This document shows positions 48,781 through 60,496 of a stretch of DNA of 64,000 nt, piece after piece. The DNA is from Apostichopus japonicus (taxonomy: Eukaryota; Echinodermata; Holothuroidea; Aspidochirotida; Stichopodidae): contig NC_092580.1 of assembly GCF_037975245.1 (NCBI RefSeq), positions 4,254,501-4,318,500 on the forward strand, written 5' to 3'. Numbering within the stretch: the stretch's first letter is position 1; every line of letters begins with the position of its first letter. The position numbers were made by a program, and so were the translations under genes. Below the pieces are notes generated by a model that searched no databases, was not told where the DNA came from, and saw nothing but the letters and a program-made list of their open reading frames with translations.

Positions 48781-49261
48781 GTTACATACCGGGTCCCTCT
48801 CATTAGTGAGTGTGAGATTCGAACCAGTGGCTAGTCACAATTGACTCTGTGATATTTGCACTACGTCATGGACATCCACATATATAAGCCTTAGTTGAAG
48901 GCTAATTTGTTTACATAGAGGTCTGTAGGTGACTACATAGTGATGGGGGAAAGTTTCTGCATCGCATTTCATTATTGTGCCAGTAGCATATAATGTCTCA
49001 CAGACGGTTTTAAAAATAGGAATACAAATACCTCCTCTAAGTCTGTATACCCCACAGCAACTCAATACATCTTAGCACCGACCCATTCAGTGATCCAGCT
49101 AACATATTTCTTGCCTTCTCTGAAGGAGCCATCAGTCATTAATATGTGAATGTCATAGGCCATGGTAATATCCGTATTTTCATGCGCAAAAAAAAAGTGT
49201 AGCCATATACTAGAACTGTGTGTAAATGACCTTTTACCTACTTCTTTTTTTTTTTGAACAG

Positions 49262-50677
49262 ATGTAAAATGGCGCACATCTACGATGAAGTTGTGTCACT
49301 GATATCTAAAGAACCTTCAAAGAGACCTGATCTAGAGATCGAGATGTTACTTCCGTGGTTCCTAAGTATGAGTGGACTCTTCAAAGCCCAGAGAACAGGT
49401 AATGGTCTATGTTATCAATTTATACTTCGCATGTCACGTGACGTTTACAGGGATTTTTGTTGCTCTCGTTATGTAGAGGAGTATTGTCTCAATATCTTTC
49501 CTGCGCAACTTTTCTGCATCATTATATAGACTAAATCCACAAGACGGCAATAATTTTTCAACACGAATGATATATATGATATATATGTATATATATATAT
49601 ATTTGTATGTTTGTGTGTGTGTGTTATCACTGGGAGCGGGTGGGATTGTATAAATTAAATTTTAGTGACAAAATTCAGAACTACAAATTTCGTTAAACAA
49701 AAAACCTACCATATCCATACATGCACATGCAGTAAAGAGTCCAATTGAATTCTGATGATTTTCTTTCTTCCCAAGTCTAGCAAATCCCACTTTTTTTTGC
49801 GAATACTCTATATCATGGCTATAGGTTGATACATCCATGTATTACAGGCATATATCATATTAAACCTTCCATCAAATGATTCGTTTTCGTTTCGAAAGAA
49901 ATCTGAGAGCTCTAATATAAACTATATAAATACATATATCTATTACATGTTTTGTATCATTTATTATATATATATATATCATGCTTTTTTTTAACCTCTC
50001 GTGAACTTGGTTATTATCTTTGAAGTGATAGCAGGTTTCTTTATATAATGATTTCTTCAGCTCGTACCAGTAAGACGGTGTTCGAAGTTGCATGTAGTGC
50101 AACTTGATAACAACGCAAACAGCAGGGAGTTGCTCAAATGTTTAAAATCGAAGCTGGTATATGAATTGTATAGGATTCCTGTTTCGAATTCGAAAGTCCT
50201 CATTGCTCTGTTTTAATTCGTCTGTATTTTGAGTGGCTTACGAAAATCTCGACCTCGAAAATCGTCTAGAACCCCGCGTAACAATTTACAATATGCAAAT
50301 TTATTTAGATTAACTTTTAAACGCACAGGGGTGTACTTTTCGAATCCAGACTGACTCCACTGTTCTGTGTACTATCTCCCTATATTTTATACATTATAGT
50401 ACTTTGCTGTTCCAATGCATGTTGAAAGGAAAACAGCATCGATTAATTTAATTTGAAATTTACTTTCAGAGGTCGTTAAAGATATTCTGAGAAATTGCGA
50501 ATTCCGATCTGTACCACCAGATTTAGCTATCATAACGCAGGGAGAACGGGGCGACAGGTATGTTGACCATCTTTCATCATTACAATATATATATACAACA
50601 TGCTGACTATATTACGTACTTGCTCTCCTTATATGTATTGAGCACATACATATGTATATATATATACATACACACAC

Positions 50678-50730
<53 letters not shown>

Positions 50731-53700
50731 ATCATAACAAAGGAGTGGGGTATAAGTGGGGTAAATGCTACCTAGTAACCACTGTTATTTGTCATTTTGA
50801 AATGTACCATGTAAATGTCTCTTAAACCTCACTGAGGTGATGTGGAGAAAATAAACTGAACTGAACTGTGAGGACTTGTTATACTGCTTTCATTTTCCAC
50901 AATGGCACAATTTTGACCACACAATTTTGACTGGAACCTTACGGTTTATTTCAGAAATTTCAAGTTTTGACAGTAATGTGTAACAAATGACCCAATTTAT
51001 ATGATGTAAAGTTGCATCAAGAAAATGAATCCCTAATTGTACGACTTACGTGCTACTTGGATGTTTTGTTCTTCTCTTACAGTTCTGCTCTATTCAGAAA
51101 TAAGAGGCAGAGACGTATCTGACTATAGTTTATCTATTTTTGTCACAGCTTTTACATCATTTTGAGTGGCTCTGTTTCTATCTACATCAACCAGACATTA
51201 GAGGAACAAGGAAATGTAACTCGTTCGAAGACCAGTCCATGTGTACTAAACGGAACAGCGCCATCTTTAGATTGTAATGGCAACGTCATTTCCGATGACG
51301 ACGTCACTGCTGATAACGTCATTGAGTCGAGTCAAAAGCGGACGTCGCAAACTGTCCTAGACAGGTCATCCTTTGGCGTACATATCAGGGACTTAGGTAC
51401 AAATATAGCTTAAACATGGTCAATATTGAGACCAATATTACATGTATGCTAACTTATTAAATAGTGGTCACTCATCCTCAAACTGAAGAAGCATAATATG
51501 GGCGGGTATTGTGTGGGTAGGGGGGGGGGGGTCAGGGAGGAAGAAGGAAAAAGAATGGGAGAACCACACATATCCTTTCCATTAAGTCTGTTTGGCTTTT
51601 TCCCCACCACACGAAATCAACGCGGAAATGAGTAAGATACTCCAGCAATTACAAACTATAAATTTGGTTGTAAAAGTGTTTTCATGTATTTTCGATAAGG
51701 CAAACTAGTGAATTCTTAGGTGGGGATAGTGTAACCCAATGTAATATGAAATATTCGATGAAGAGCCTATTATTGTTAAGTATTTCTTTCTTCATGGAAT
51801 TGGAAAGTACAGTAAATGAACTAGTAAATGTTCTGTCATTGATCTCCTAAGGTCCTGGAAAGAGTTTTGGAGAACTAGCACTAGTCCAAACAAACTCTAT
51901 CCGTAATGCTTCCGTCATTAGTGAAAATGCTACGGATTTGATCGTCATCGACAGAGAACTTTACAACAGATCTCTCAAGGCAGCCCAAAAGCAGGAGGTG
52001 CAGGAAAAACTCGACTTTGTGAACTCTCATACTTTATATAGGTAAGTAAAGAAAATGTGATAATGTTAATGTATCAAAGCTAAAACAAGCCTATTATGAT
52101 TTTTGCCTATACACATATTTGCAATCCAACAAGAACAAAATCTAGAACAGTGAAAAAAACTTCACTACAACGGTATTCAAACCCTCGGCATCTGTTGTGT
52201 ATACGGACACCGGTTATTCCCACTGTTTTATGGAGACTAGAGATGGTAATTTCCCAATGTTTCGAAGTCAGTACTGGGTTAAACGGGGTGAACACTTTCA
52301 CTGAAGGGGTTGGGGTTGGGGATTGGGGGTGGAGAGCAACCTGTGTGCCGATCAGCGGCACGATCGAGAACCAGGTCGGTTCACTGGCAGCTTTATCACA
52401 GGTCTCCTCCTACATCACCTTAATGATAATACGAAAATGAGAATACACTTCATTTAACCCATTCCAACCAGGGCCCCTTAATTGACCCCGGACCAGATCT
52501 GTATCTCCCAACCCTCGACTGCCCCTATCGTCAGGCCTGGTTTCAAAGTAACGTAGTGTGGCAAATCCCTATGGAGACCACTAATGATTGATTACAATAT
52601 ACCTTGATTTTTAACATTGGGCAAATAGCTATATAGTGCTTCTTTAACATCATACCCAGTTGAAGTTTACTATGTGATGTTTTCTTTCCATTGCATATTC
52701 ATTATGACGTACATGGGAGTGGTTCTACTCGTTAAGGCTATTAAGGTAGTTTTGAAACCACTTCCTTTCTCTTCGTAAGTTTAAAATTATGTTTGTTGCA
52801 TAAAAGCGTACATATTCAATATTGTATGTATATCGAGAAAAAACTAAATAAATGAAATGATGTTGTATATTATATGATAATCTCATTACGGCTTAAAGTT
52901 TCCTTTTTTTTCCATTTCTCAACATAGCAACTGGACAAAGAGACAACGTGCTGTTTTAACTATGAGCCTAATACGAAACAGTTATCAGTACGGTAACACC
53001 ATAATACGACAGGGAAGTCCCACCAACTCATTAATATTTATAACGAAAGGTCAAGCTAAGGTTACGATGAATCCAGTACAACTAATACATCAGTATCCTT
53101 CCGTTTGTTCCTCACAAGACATTGATTTCGGTAAACGAATGAGGCAAGTTTACCAGAAAGTATTCAAGGGTATGGGGGGGGGGGGTGATGTGGACGGGGT
53201 AGGGTGGGCGGGGGTTATTTAGAGGGTTAATACGTATGGTTTGTAGAAGACGTTATTTTTTTTCATTTTCTTTTTGCAATTTCACTGAATTTTGCCCGAA
53301 AAGTTACTTCATAGATGTTCATAGCGCACACGATGATAGCCGAATGCATAGAGAGTGTGGATCGATCATAACCCTCCCATTCCCGGCATACCTTCAATAA
53401 ATGATTTTTCAAATAAAGTGATTGATGCTCGGTGATATAACGGATGAAGTGACAAAGTGTGAACATGTACTATAACTTGTGAAACAGAGGCTAGAATTCC
53501 ACAGAAAACGTTGTACTTTAAAAAAAAAATGGACCAGACTGGTATCTTTGTAATGATAGTGTGTACCCAAGTACATGACGGTATTGTTACCGAGATGACA
53601 AAACCATTGTGCACGAGAACAGTCTCCCCCCCCCCTTTTTTTTTCTTCTGGCAGCCGCATGGATTAAAACAAATGATTGTGCTTGTCACGTAAGTTCTCC

Positions 53701-56700
53701 CGCCCCTGGAATATTATGATCATAAAAACATCATTTCCACTTTATTTTAATCCTCCGTATACTAGTGGTGAGAAGAAAAGAACTTATGCGACCTACCCGT
53801 GGAGAGTAGCGGGAAACTTGAATGAGCATGAAGGGGGTGGTGGACGGGGCATGATAGGAGGTGCTAAGGGTTAGATCAACCTTCTTCGGTCCTTTAATCG
53901 CATACTCTAGTTGACTGATGGCAATATCACTTGGGGAGGGGGGGGGGCTATGGGTTGATGTAAATGTGGCAGTATTATCTTAACGACTACCCGATTACAC
54001 ACTATCAACTTGCATTTTCTTGAATGGTGATTAATCATGTTTATTACACTTACTTTGCTAAACCTAGATATTTCAAGTTTGTCATTGTCATGTTTTACCG
54101 TTTTTATCAAAGATTTTACTGTATCTAACCCTTTTTTTCGCAGAACGAACCGTATTCATCGTTTCAAACACAGACGTCGCCATTTAACAAGTTACCCGAA
54201 GATTCGGGAGAAACACGGCAGTCATAAACATGTGTCGGATGTTTGTATCATAGGACCACCAGACTACGTCGGTGAGAGGTTATTTAATATACCTGCAATA
54301 TTACAAATCATGAAAGTAGGACGGTTATGTGTAAGACTCGTATCGATAAGATTTAAAGGGCGGCTATGTGACGTGCGTGTATGTGTCCCACTTATAGGGG
54401 TTAGGTCAGGGTATACACATTACGTACACAATTGTACTACAATGGTGTACCTATGCAAATAAAAGAGATGCATTATTAATTTTAACGTTCTCACTTCTGA
54501 TGAGTGAAAATCCTTGACTCATATAGTAACGTATGTGTGCGTTACTTTCAGTATACAAAGCTCCCCGTCTGAAGATAACATAACCTATTTGAATTCACTT
54601 CTCAATACATGCGCATGCGCAAGTGCAATTCGTATCACGAGAATGGGCTTATTACTTAAAGAGCGATCGAACGCACGTATTCTCACTGGCGGGATAGGCT
54701 AATTAAGAGGACTCGGGGTGCAAAGAATCAGTTTACAGAGACTATATGGTGACTATGGTGACCAGACGTCACCGAATACCCGGTGCAGAACCCCGGATTC
54801 CATGTACGGTCCCGGTATTGAACTTGTCCCCGGAACTGCCCCGGATTCCATCCACCGTCCACGGACCATTACAAGTATCCCCGAAATTGTCCCGGATTCT
54901 TTTAATGTCCCCAGATATTACAAGTATGCCCGGAATTGTCCCCGGATCTCATATACTGTCCCCATACCGATACAAGTGTCCTCGGAATGTCCCGGCCGAC
55001 TTTGTAATACCACCTAAATCGTTTATAATTTAACTGCTTGATCTTCATTGCGTACATAGCCTATAGCTTTGAACACAACCTGTGGTCTTCTGTTAATGTC
55101 AAACTGATTTTCGGGTAGAAACTTTACGCACAACATGACGAAAATACTTGCGGCAATTAACGATACTGAAGTCTTCGTCAGCATCACTTACATTTTTCCT
55201 TCGTATTTGTTTTCGCTCTTAGGAGAGTTTGAGGTATTACTGCGCCTTCCAACTTACATTCAAACAGTTACTTGTGTCGAGAAGGTGGAAACATTCGAAT
55301 TGGATTTTACTAGTTTCACGAGACTCATCGCCAAGAAAAATCCAAACACATACAACCACATGCACCAACTGGCAGAAATGAAATTAGCTAGTCGAGTCGA
55401 GCGATTTAAGAAAGAACAGGTCAGTACACTTGGTCCTGTAGTGATTGTACACCCAAAGTCGGGACCGAAGTCGTCATTTCGAAGGCATTGTGATATCAAT
55501 GCTATTGGTCACAGAAAATTGCAAGTGAGTGATGGCCCGTGGCGTCGAGATCCAGGCTAGGCCCGGGGGAAATATGTTACCGGGAGGACCCGTTTTTGAC
55601 TCTTCATTTTTCTAATATAATTATATTATGAAATATGTATCCCTCTTGACCTCTTTTCACAGGCCCGGTGATAGCTTCAAAGTGAAGCCTTATCAATATG
55701 TTATTTTACCACCAGTTCAAGTTTCAGATCGGATTTACATGACATTTAACAACATTAGCTGCTTGATCAAATCTGAAACTGATCAAACTCAAAGCATTAT
55801 ATTCATAAACTGCATGAACTGTTTAGCTGCTTAGGGTTGCAATCAGGCATGTTTGCCGGTTGGAGAATGTAAGATCATTCCTTTTTTTTATAATTTTTAT
55901 CACATATGTTTTTACACCTACCTGTTACTTTCAAAACCGAGGCATCCGTACTCGGCTGGGAAGATGTACGGTGGTATACAATGGTCACTTCCTGAAAAAT
56001 AAAATAATAAGCCACATTCATGCAACATAAAGGTTCAAGTAGCCATTCAATGCATGCCATAGCCACTTTGTTCAGCATTGTAAAGCAACCCCACCAGAGA
56101 ACTTCCAGTTAGGGTAGGCCTTGTGCCAGTCAATATCCCTGTCCCAAGCCGTCTCCCTATTCAATAAAATATCAACCAATCATATTTACAATCATTATTT
56201 TATTCTTTATCACCTTCACACAGATTCGTAATCCAGTTTTGCCACAATTACTACAGAAATTCATTGACGTCAATTCACCGTTTCGCTTCAAGGTCCACAT
56301 GACCTCTGACCTCGAAAGCGACGGCTACGTCCACTACCCTCCGTGGTATCACTACCGGGATAAACAGCGCCGGTTTCTGCATCACCGGAGAAGAGAGAAA
56401 GAGATCAAGGAGAAACAAGAGATGAATTTCAGGAAAACCCAACAATTACTTCTTCATCGGCAAATTCAGAATCTATCCTTGATCTCAAATGACTCCGCTG
56501 GTAATGCGCACAGTGACACAGACAGTGAGATATTACCTGTAATATCACCAGATTCGCGTATTAATATAAACCCTGCATCTGGACTGGTCAAACTTCCTAG
56601 ACGAATGTATTCACTCGACGAAACGTCACCGAGGAGTACTTCCATCGGTCCAGGAGAAATTAAATGGCAACGACCGAGATCCTTCTCCCTCGCTTTACCG

Positions 56701-56940
56701 ACAAAGACGCCACTATTGCGTACAAAAGGCTCGTTACCAATAGACGTAGATGAACGAGAAAACGGAATGGCACTTCCTAAAGCAGATGCTTATTTCCCGG
56801 AAGTGACGTTTACGGAAAAACCACGTAAGATGTCAGAGCCAACTGTAGATCTTCACAATACCAACAGAGCGCTGTTTTTGCCTCAATCACGACCGATTAC
56901 CTCAACACTAGCACTATCGGACAAGACAAAATATGACTAG
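49262..56940 (+). CDS. protein with tandem cyclic-nucleotide-binding folds, CNBD1/CNBD2-like (8 exons, 5' end open)
   Basis: Exons: 49262-49398, 50470-50557, 51149-51396, 51852-52041, 52928-53143, 54144-54271, 55223-55419 and 56224-56940. From ATG 49269 they join to 637 codons plus stop. The first exon follows a good acceptor and its frame is open to the edge, so upstream exons are likely but unseen. The start (SLISKEPSKRPDLEIEMLLP) resembles the segment before the first CNB fold in human CNBD2. Fold 1 has FYIILSGSVSIYI (74-86) and a phosphate-binding cassette FGELALV...IRNAS (161-176) that keeps the cAMP-contacting Glu163 and Arg173. A Ser/Asp-rich insertion of about 55 residues separates them. 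A second, poorer fold begins SNWTKRQRAVL (exon 5). The tail is basic, probably helical, then Ser/Pro-rich. CNBD2 (CRIS) is a cAMP-binding protein of sperm. The 53143/53144 junction uses a GC donor. CNBD1 is an alternative. Confidence 0.82.
49567..49625. repeat. AT/GT microsatellite in CNBD-like intron
   Basis: An (AT)n stretch turns into (GT)n, within the first intron of the model. Confidence 0.85.
50680..50728. repeat. (AT)n microsatellite
   Basis: A pure AT run of about 24 units in the intron between exons 2 and 3 of the CNBD-like gene, preceded by (CA)n and short AT runs. Confidence 0.95.
54791..54995. repeat. intronic minisatellite, 4 units of about 50 bp
   Basis: CCCCGGATTC/TCCCGGATTC recurs at 54791, 54839, 54890, about 54940 and, partly, 54990. 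Each unit also holds an ACAAGTATSCCCGGAATTG-like segment. It lies between exons 6 and 7 of the CNBD-like gene. Two overlapping frames across it are composition artefacts. Confidence 0.85.
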
Positions 56941-59900
56941 AGGGAACGTGGTGTGTGGAGAGGAGAAGGCACAGCACAGCTAGCGGTGGTGAATTGGCCT
57001 ACGGGCTGGGGAGGCATCCACTGCCAGCTACGAGCAACTCCCTAGTCCGAGGAGCCAGAGACTCTGATGCTTCGGGGCCGATTCCTCTTGGTCCACTCGA
57101 ACATGTAATGAAAAATGTAGGCGTAATCGCGAAAGTTGTTGGTGTCGTATGAGACGCCGATTGTTTCTAGTCTACAGCACCGCAGGTAATTGGATTACTG
57201 AACCTGTGGCAATTGACGCCCAGTCTACACGTGGGGCATAGGCGCAGGGAGAAATGAAAATGTTCTGGAAGTTTAATTGCGTAAGTGGGAGATGATTTTA
57301 CAATTGAAACTTAACGACCTGACGGAAAATACCCAACATGGAGACGCTGATGAGAAACTTCCTCAAATATATTATCGTTGTTCACAAAGAACGCCAGCAA
57401 AATTTCATCAGAGACCTCAAGTCAGAGATGACTGTTGAAACATTTGACAATTTTTTGGGGAACTGAAATTATCAAATACTAACTACTTTATAACCTTGTA
57501 TTCTCGAACTAAGAGCGTGCATCATGAAAGTAAGGTCATTCGTGTATATTTATTACACATGCACACTCTCAACCATCATCACTAACCATTGTTTGCAATC
57601 CACATGGGCGGACCCTGGTTTTAATAAAAGAGGGGCGTATGTCCCTGTGGTCGTTCAAGTCGTCTCCACGTCATCTGTCTGGTGGATTGGGGCGGGGGTG
57701 GGGGGGAGAGGGGAGACTGAAATCATCTTCCGCAAGAAAATGTTAGACGTCAAACTGTGCATCCTGGGGCACAGTTAGACCACAAATGATGCGTAATTGC
57801 AGAGGGCACAAAACTATTTGTGAACTTTGTGTGTACACAGCACCTAGCTACCCTCCTCGCTGGATCAGTGCCAGATCCCTCACACAGTTATAATCATGCT
57901 ACATGTTGGTGTTAACACTTGTCTTGTAATTGCTGGTATAGTCTTCAAGACCCCCAAGTGAAGTAGCCTACTTGCAAGTTATGCTTATGACATCATCACC
58001 TCAGCCAGGTCAGTGCTTATGAATTTCAAAGGGACTTAATTTTAAGAAGTTACCATGATACCTGGTTGACAGCCATCGTTCAGAGAAAAAACATGGAAAT
58101 TTCAACCAAGTTGCTCTTAGATTGTGAATGCAGATCTTAACAAGTCTCCCCTCACCCCCAGCCCCTCACCCCCTCCCCAGCCCCTTCCCCAACACGCATG
58201 CAACCCAAGCTACCTCTGCGAGTAAAAAAAAAAATTAGATATATGATACATTCCAACATGATGTACAATTCTACTGATGAAAGAACAGAAATATATAGAA
58301 AAGTTCCATACATCTTTATATTATGGTTTGCCGTCGTCCATGTTTTATTTCTTTCCATTGGTATCCAACAGTTATACTGCATAATGAAACGATACAACGC
58401 CCTGCAATGACCACATTCAAAACACTGAACATGTTTATGAGAGCTCGACTGCCGAGTTCCATTGACATGGCAGTTCTTCTGTAATTGATTGTAAGATTTA
58501 TTGGAAAACTTAAGTAAGAAGAAAGAAAGGTGGGGGGAAAAAAAGAGCCCCAAATTTGGTATGTTTTCACACTACTGTTAGAGTTCCCTCTTTTTACTGG
58601 TGGCACAGTAAAATACTGTACTGTTATGCCTGCACAAAACTTCAATTTTTAACTCATTGTAACACAATTTCTGTCATCAATGTAGAGAATGTGTTTCTAT
58701 TTGGTACTGTTATCATTGGGTATCCCCGCCCTCCCCCCCCCAAGTAAATGCATGAAACCCCATAAATTCCCAACCTCCTGATTGACCTGGGACTGTAGCC
58801 CCCCATGACCCCTCCTCTCATCAGGCCTGGCAAGGTCCATTCGTTTTCAGCAATGATGCTCAGTAATTGCAGGCCTGGTTTAAATGCAGTACAATGTGGA
58901 AAGTGATGAATCCACTAAACAATATCCAATGTTATAGTCTTGCATGTCAGCCATTTTGACTGGTAAGGCAACAGTATTTACAAAGGAGATATCTTTGCAG
59001 ATGAAAGATTGCAAATAGAAATACAACCAAGGCGTTGAAAGTCAGTTTCTGTCCAGAATTTCTTGAAGGCCAGTACCGCTAGCATAATCTCTGCTTCTTT
59101 AAAAGCATTCTGTAATGTAACTATAATCCATTACCCTGTAACTGAAAAGCTTACTATCTGAAATGTTAAAACATGGTTCACTAGTTGCAGAAGTACTTTC
59201 AAGGTTTCCTTTTAACACACGTAAATGTTCCTGTGTAGCAGAAGAAGTAACCATTATACAGGTAACCATAGGTTACAAGTACTTGGCACCTTTCTGACTT
59301 TGCATAATGAGTGCCACACAAGTTGACTTGAAAAGTGCACGAACCTACTCTGTCGGTTACAAAATCCATGAAAATGCATCAACATGAGCAGAGAAAGTGG
59401 CCTGTATTTAATCCACTAAGATAATCCTCATGTAAAATCCCTCTATCAAAAGACCCTCTTTCTAATTCTTCCAGAAATAGGGGAAAATAATAAGAATAAT
59501 CATAATCTGTAACAAGCTCATAGCCTTCAATAATGTCTGTTTAATTGTTATCTACTGTGATACTAAGGGTCGATCAGAGGCTACATCAGTTCAGTCCCGA
59601 ATTACAGAACTGGCATACCAAAAAACGCAATCAAACTGTCCAGGAATTGCCCGAGGACAACAACTTTGGTTGCCAACCTTACGCGATTATTCCAACTGTT
59701 GGTTACATTTACTAATTAAACAAGATATAAAATCACTTGGTTTTTCATGAGTTGGCTGTGGTCTGGCAATGTCGATATCATCTCAGGTGACTGTATGGGG
59801 GGGGGGGTAATCCTTGTCCATCCACCGAGTACTGTAAAGCTTGCTAAAATGCAGGCAGTTAATAACTAAAAAACTAACATTTTACGAAAGGTGCGGTAGA

Positions 59901-60496
59901 AAAACAGGACAAAAAGTAGAGAGGAAAAAAAAGGGAGAAATATTTGCTTGATAAAAAAATGCAAATATATTGCAATTCCAGGTAAATATCAGAGCATGTC
60001 TTCTTCTCACACTACCGATGCTATTTAGTCCTACATAGCTGTCATCTCCACCATATCATCCAGGGGAAATCCCAACTTTGTAAATCAGAACCGATTTAAA
60101 TCTCGACGTTGGTACGCGAGTATCACAAAGATCGACGAGTGGAAGGTCTTCTTGAGATAAAACGGCTTTCTTCATTTCCACATGGTAACGATGGATGGTT
60201 GGTGTCCACAACACCTTTGAAGATGTGTGCAGTCTCCAATCTGCCTCTCGGTAAGTTATCCAACTCCTCTACAAACACACCGTAAATCACAGACTTGTGC
60301 AACAGGATCAGGTATCTGATAGGCTTCGTTTTCATAAATGGTGTTAAGGCCGTCCTCCATTTTTGGCTTCCTTATTTTTCGTTGTTGTATAGGTCTTCCT
60401 TCCATCTGATGTCGCTGATGGTGGACGAGCAGATTTCCATCTGGAATGTTTACCCCCAAAAAAACATGTCTTACTAGCAAAGAGTGGTCGTCATGG
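56941..60496. other. intergenic between convergent genes; no gene recognised
   Basis: This holds the 3' flanks of the CNBD-like gene (plus) and DNAJC2 (minus). A segment near 58750-58930 resembles one near 52450-52570 (shared GTCAGGCCTGGTTT-like phrase). Open frames around 60123-60480 on the minus strand follow the DNAJC2 stop and are probably 3' untranslated sequence. No clear polyadenylation signal was fixed for either gene. Confidence 0.4.

Noticed and set aside
48236-48834. 141- and 115-codon plus-strand frames rich in Pro, Ser and Leu
   Set aside because: They are translations of the polypyrimidine tract, without start context, domain or splice signals.
53144-53222. Longer CNBD-like exon 5 using the GT at 53170
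   Set aside because: It ends in a G-run intronic sequence and leaves the wrong phase for exon 6; the GC donor fits better.
54718-55033. Two ~95-codon frames between CNBD-like exons 6 and 7
   Set aside because: They translate the 50-bp intronic minisatellite.
55628-55834. Possible extra CNBD-like exon after a TTTTCACAG acceptor
   Set aside because: In the required phase it meets a stop after two codons, and exon 7 joins exon 8 in phase with sensible sequence.
60123-60480. Minus-strand frames downstream of the DNAJC2 stop
   Set aside because: They follow the conserved C-terminus and stop codon, so are better read as 3' untranslated sequence.
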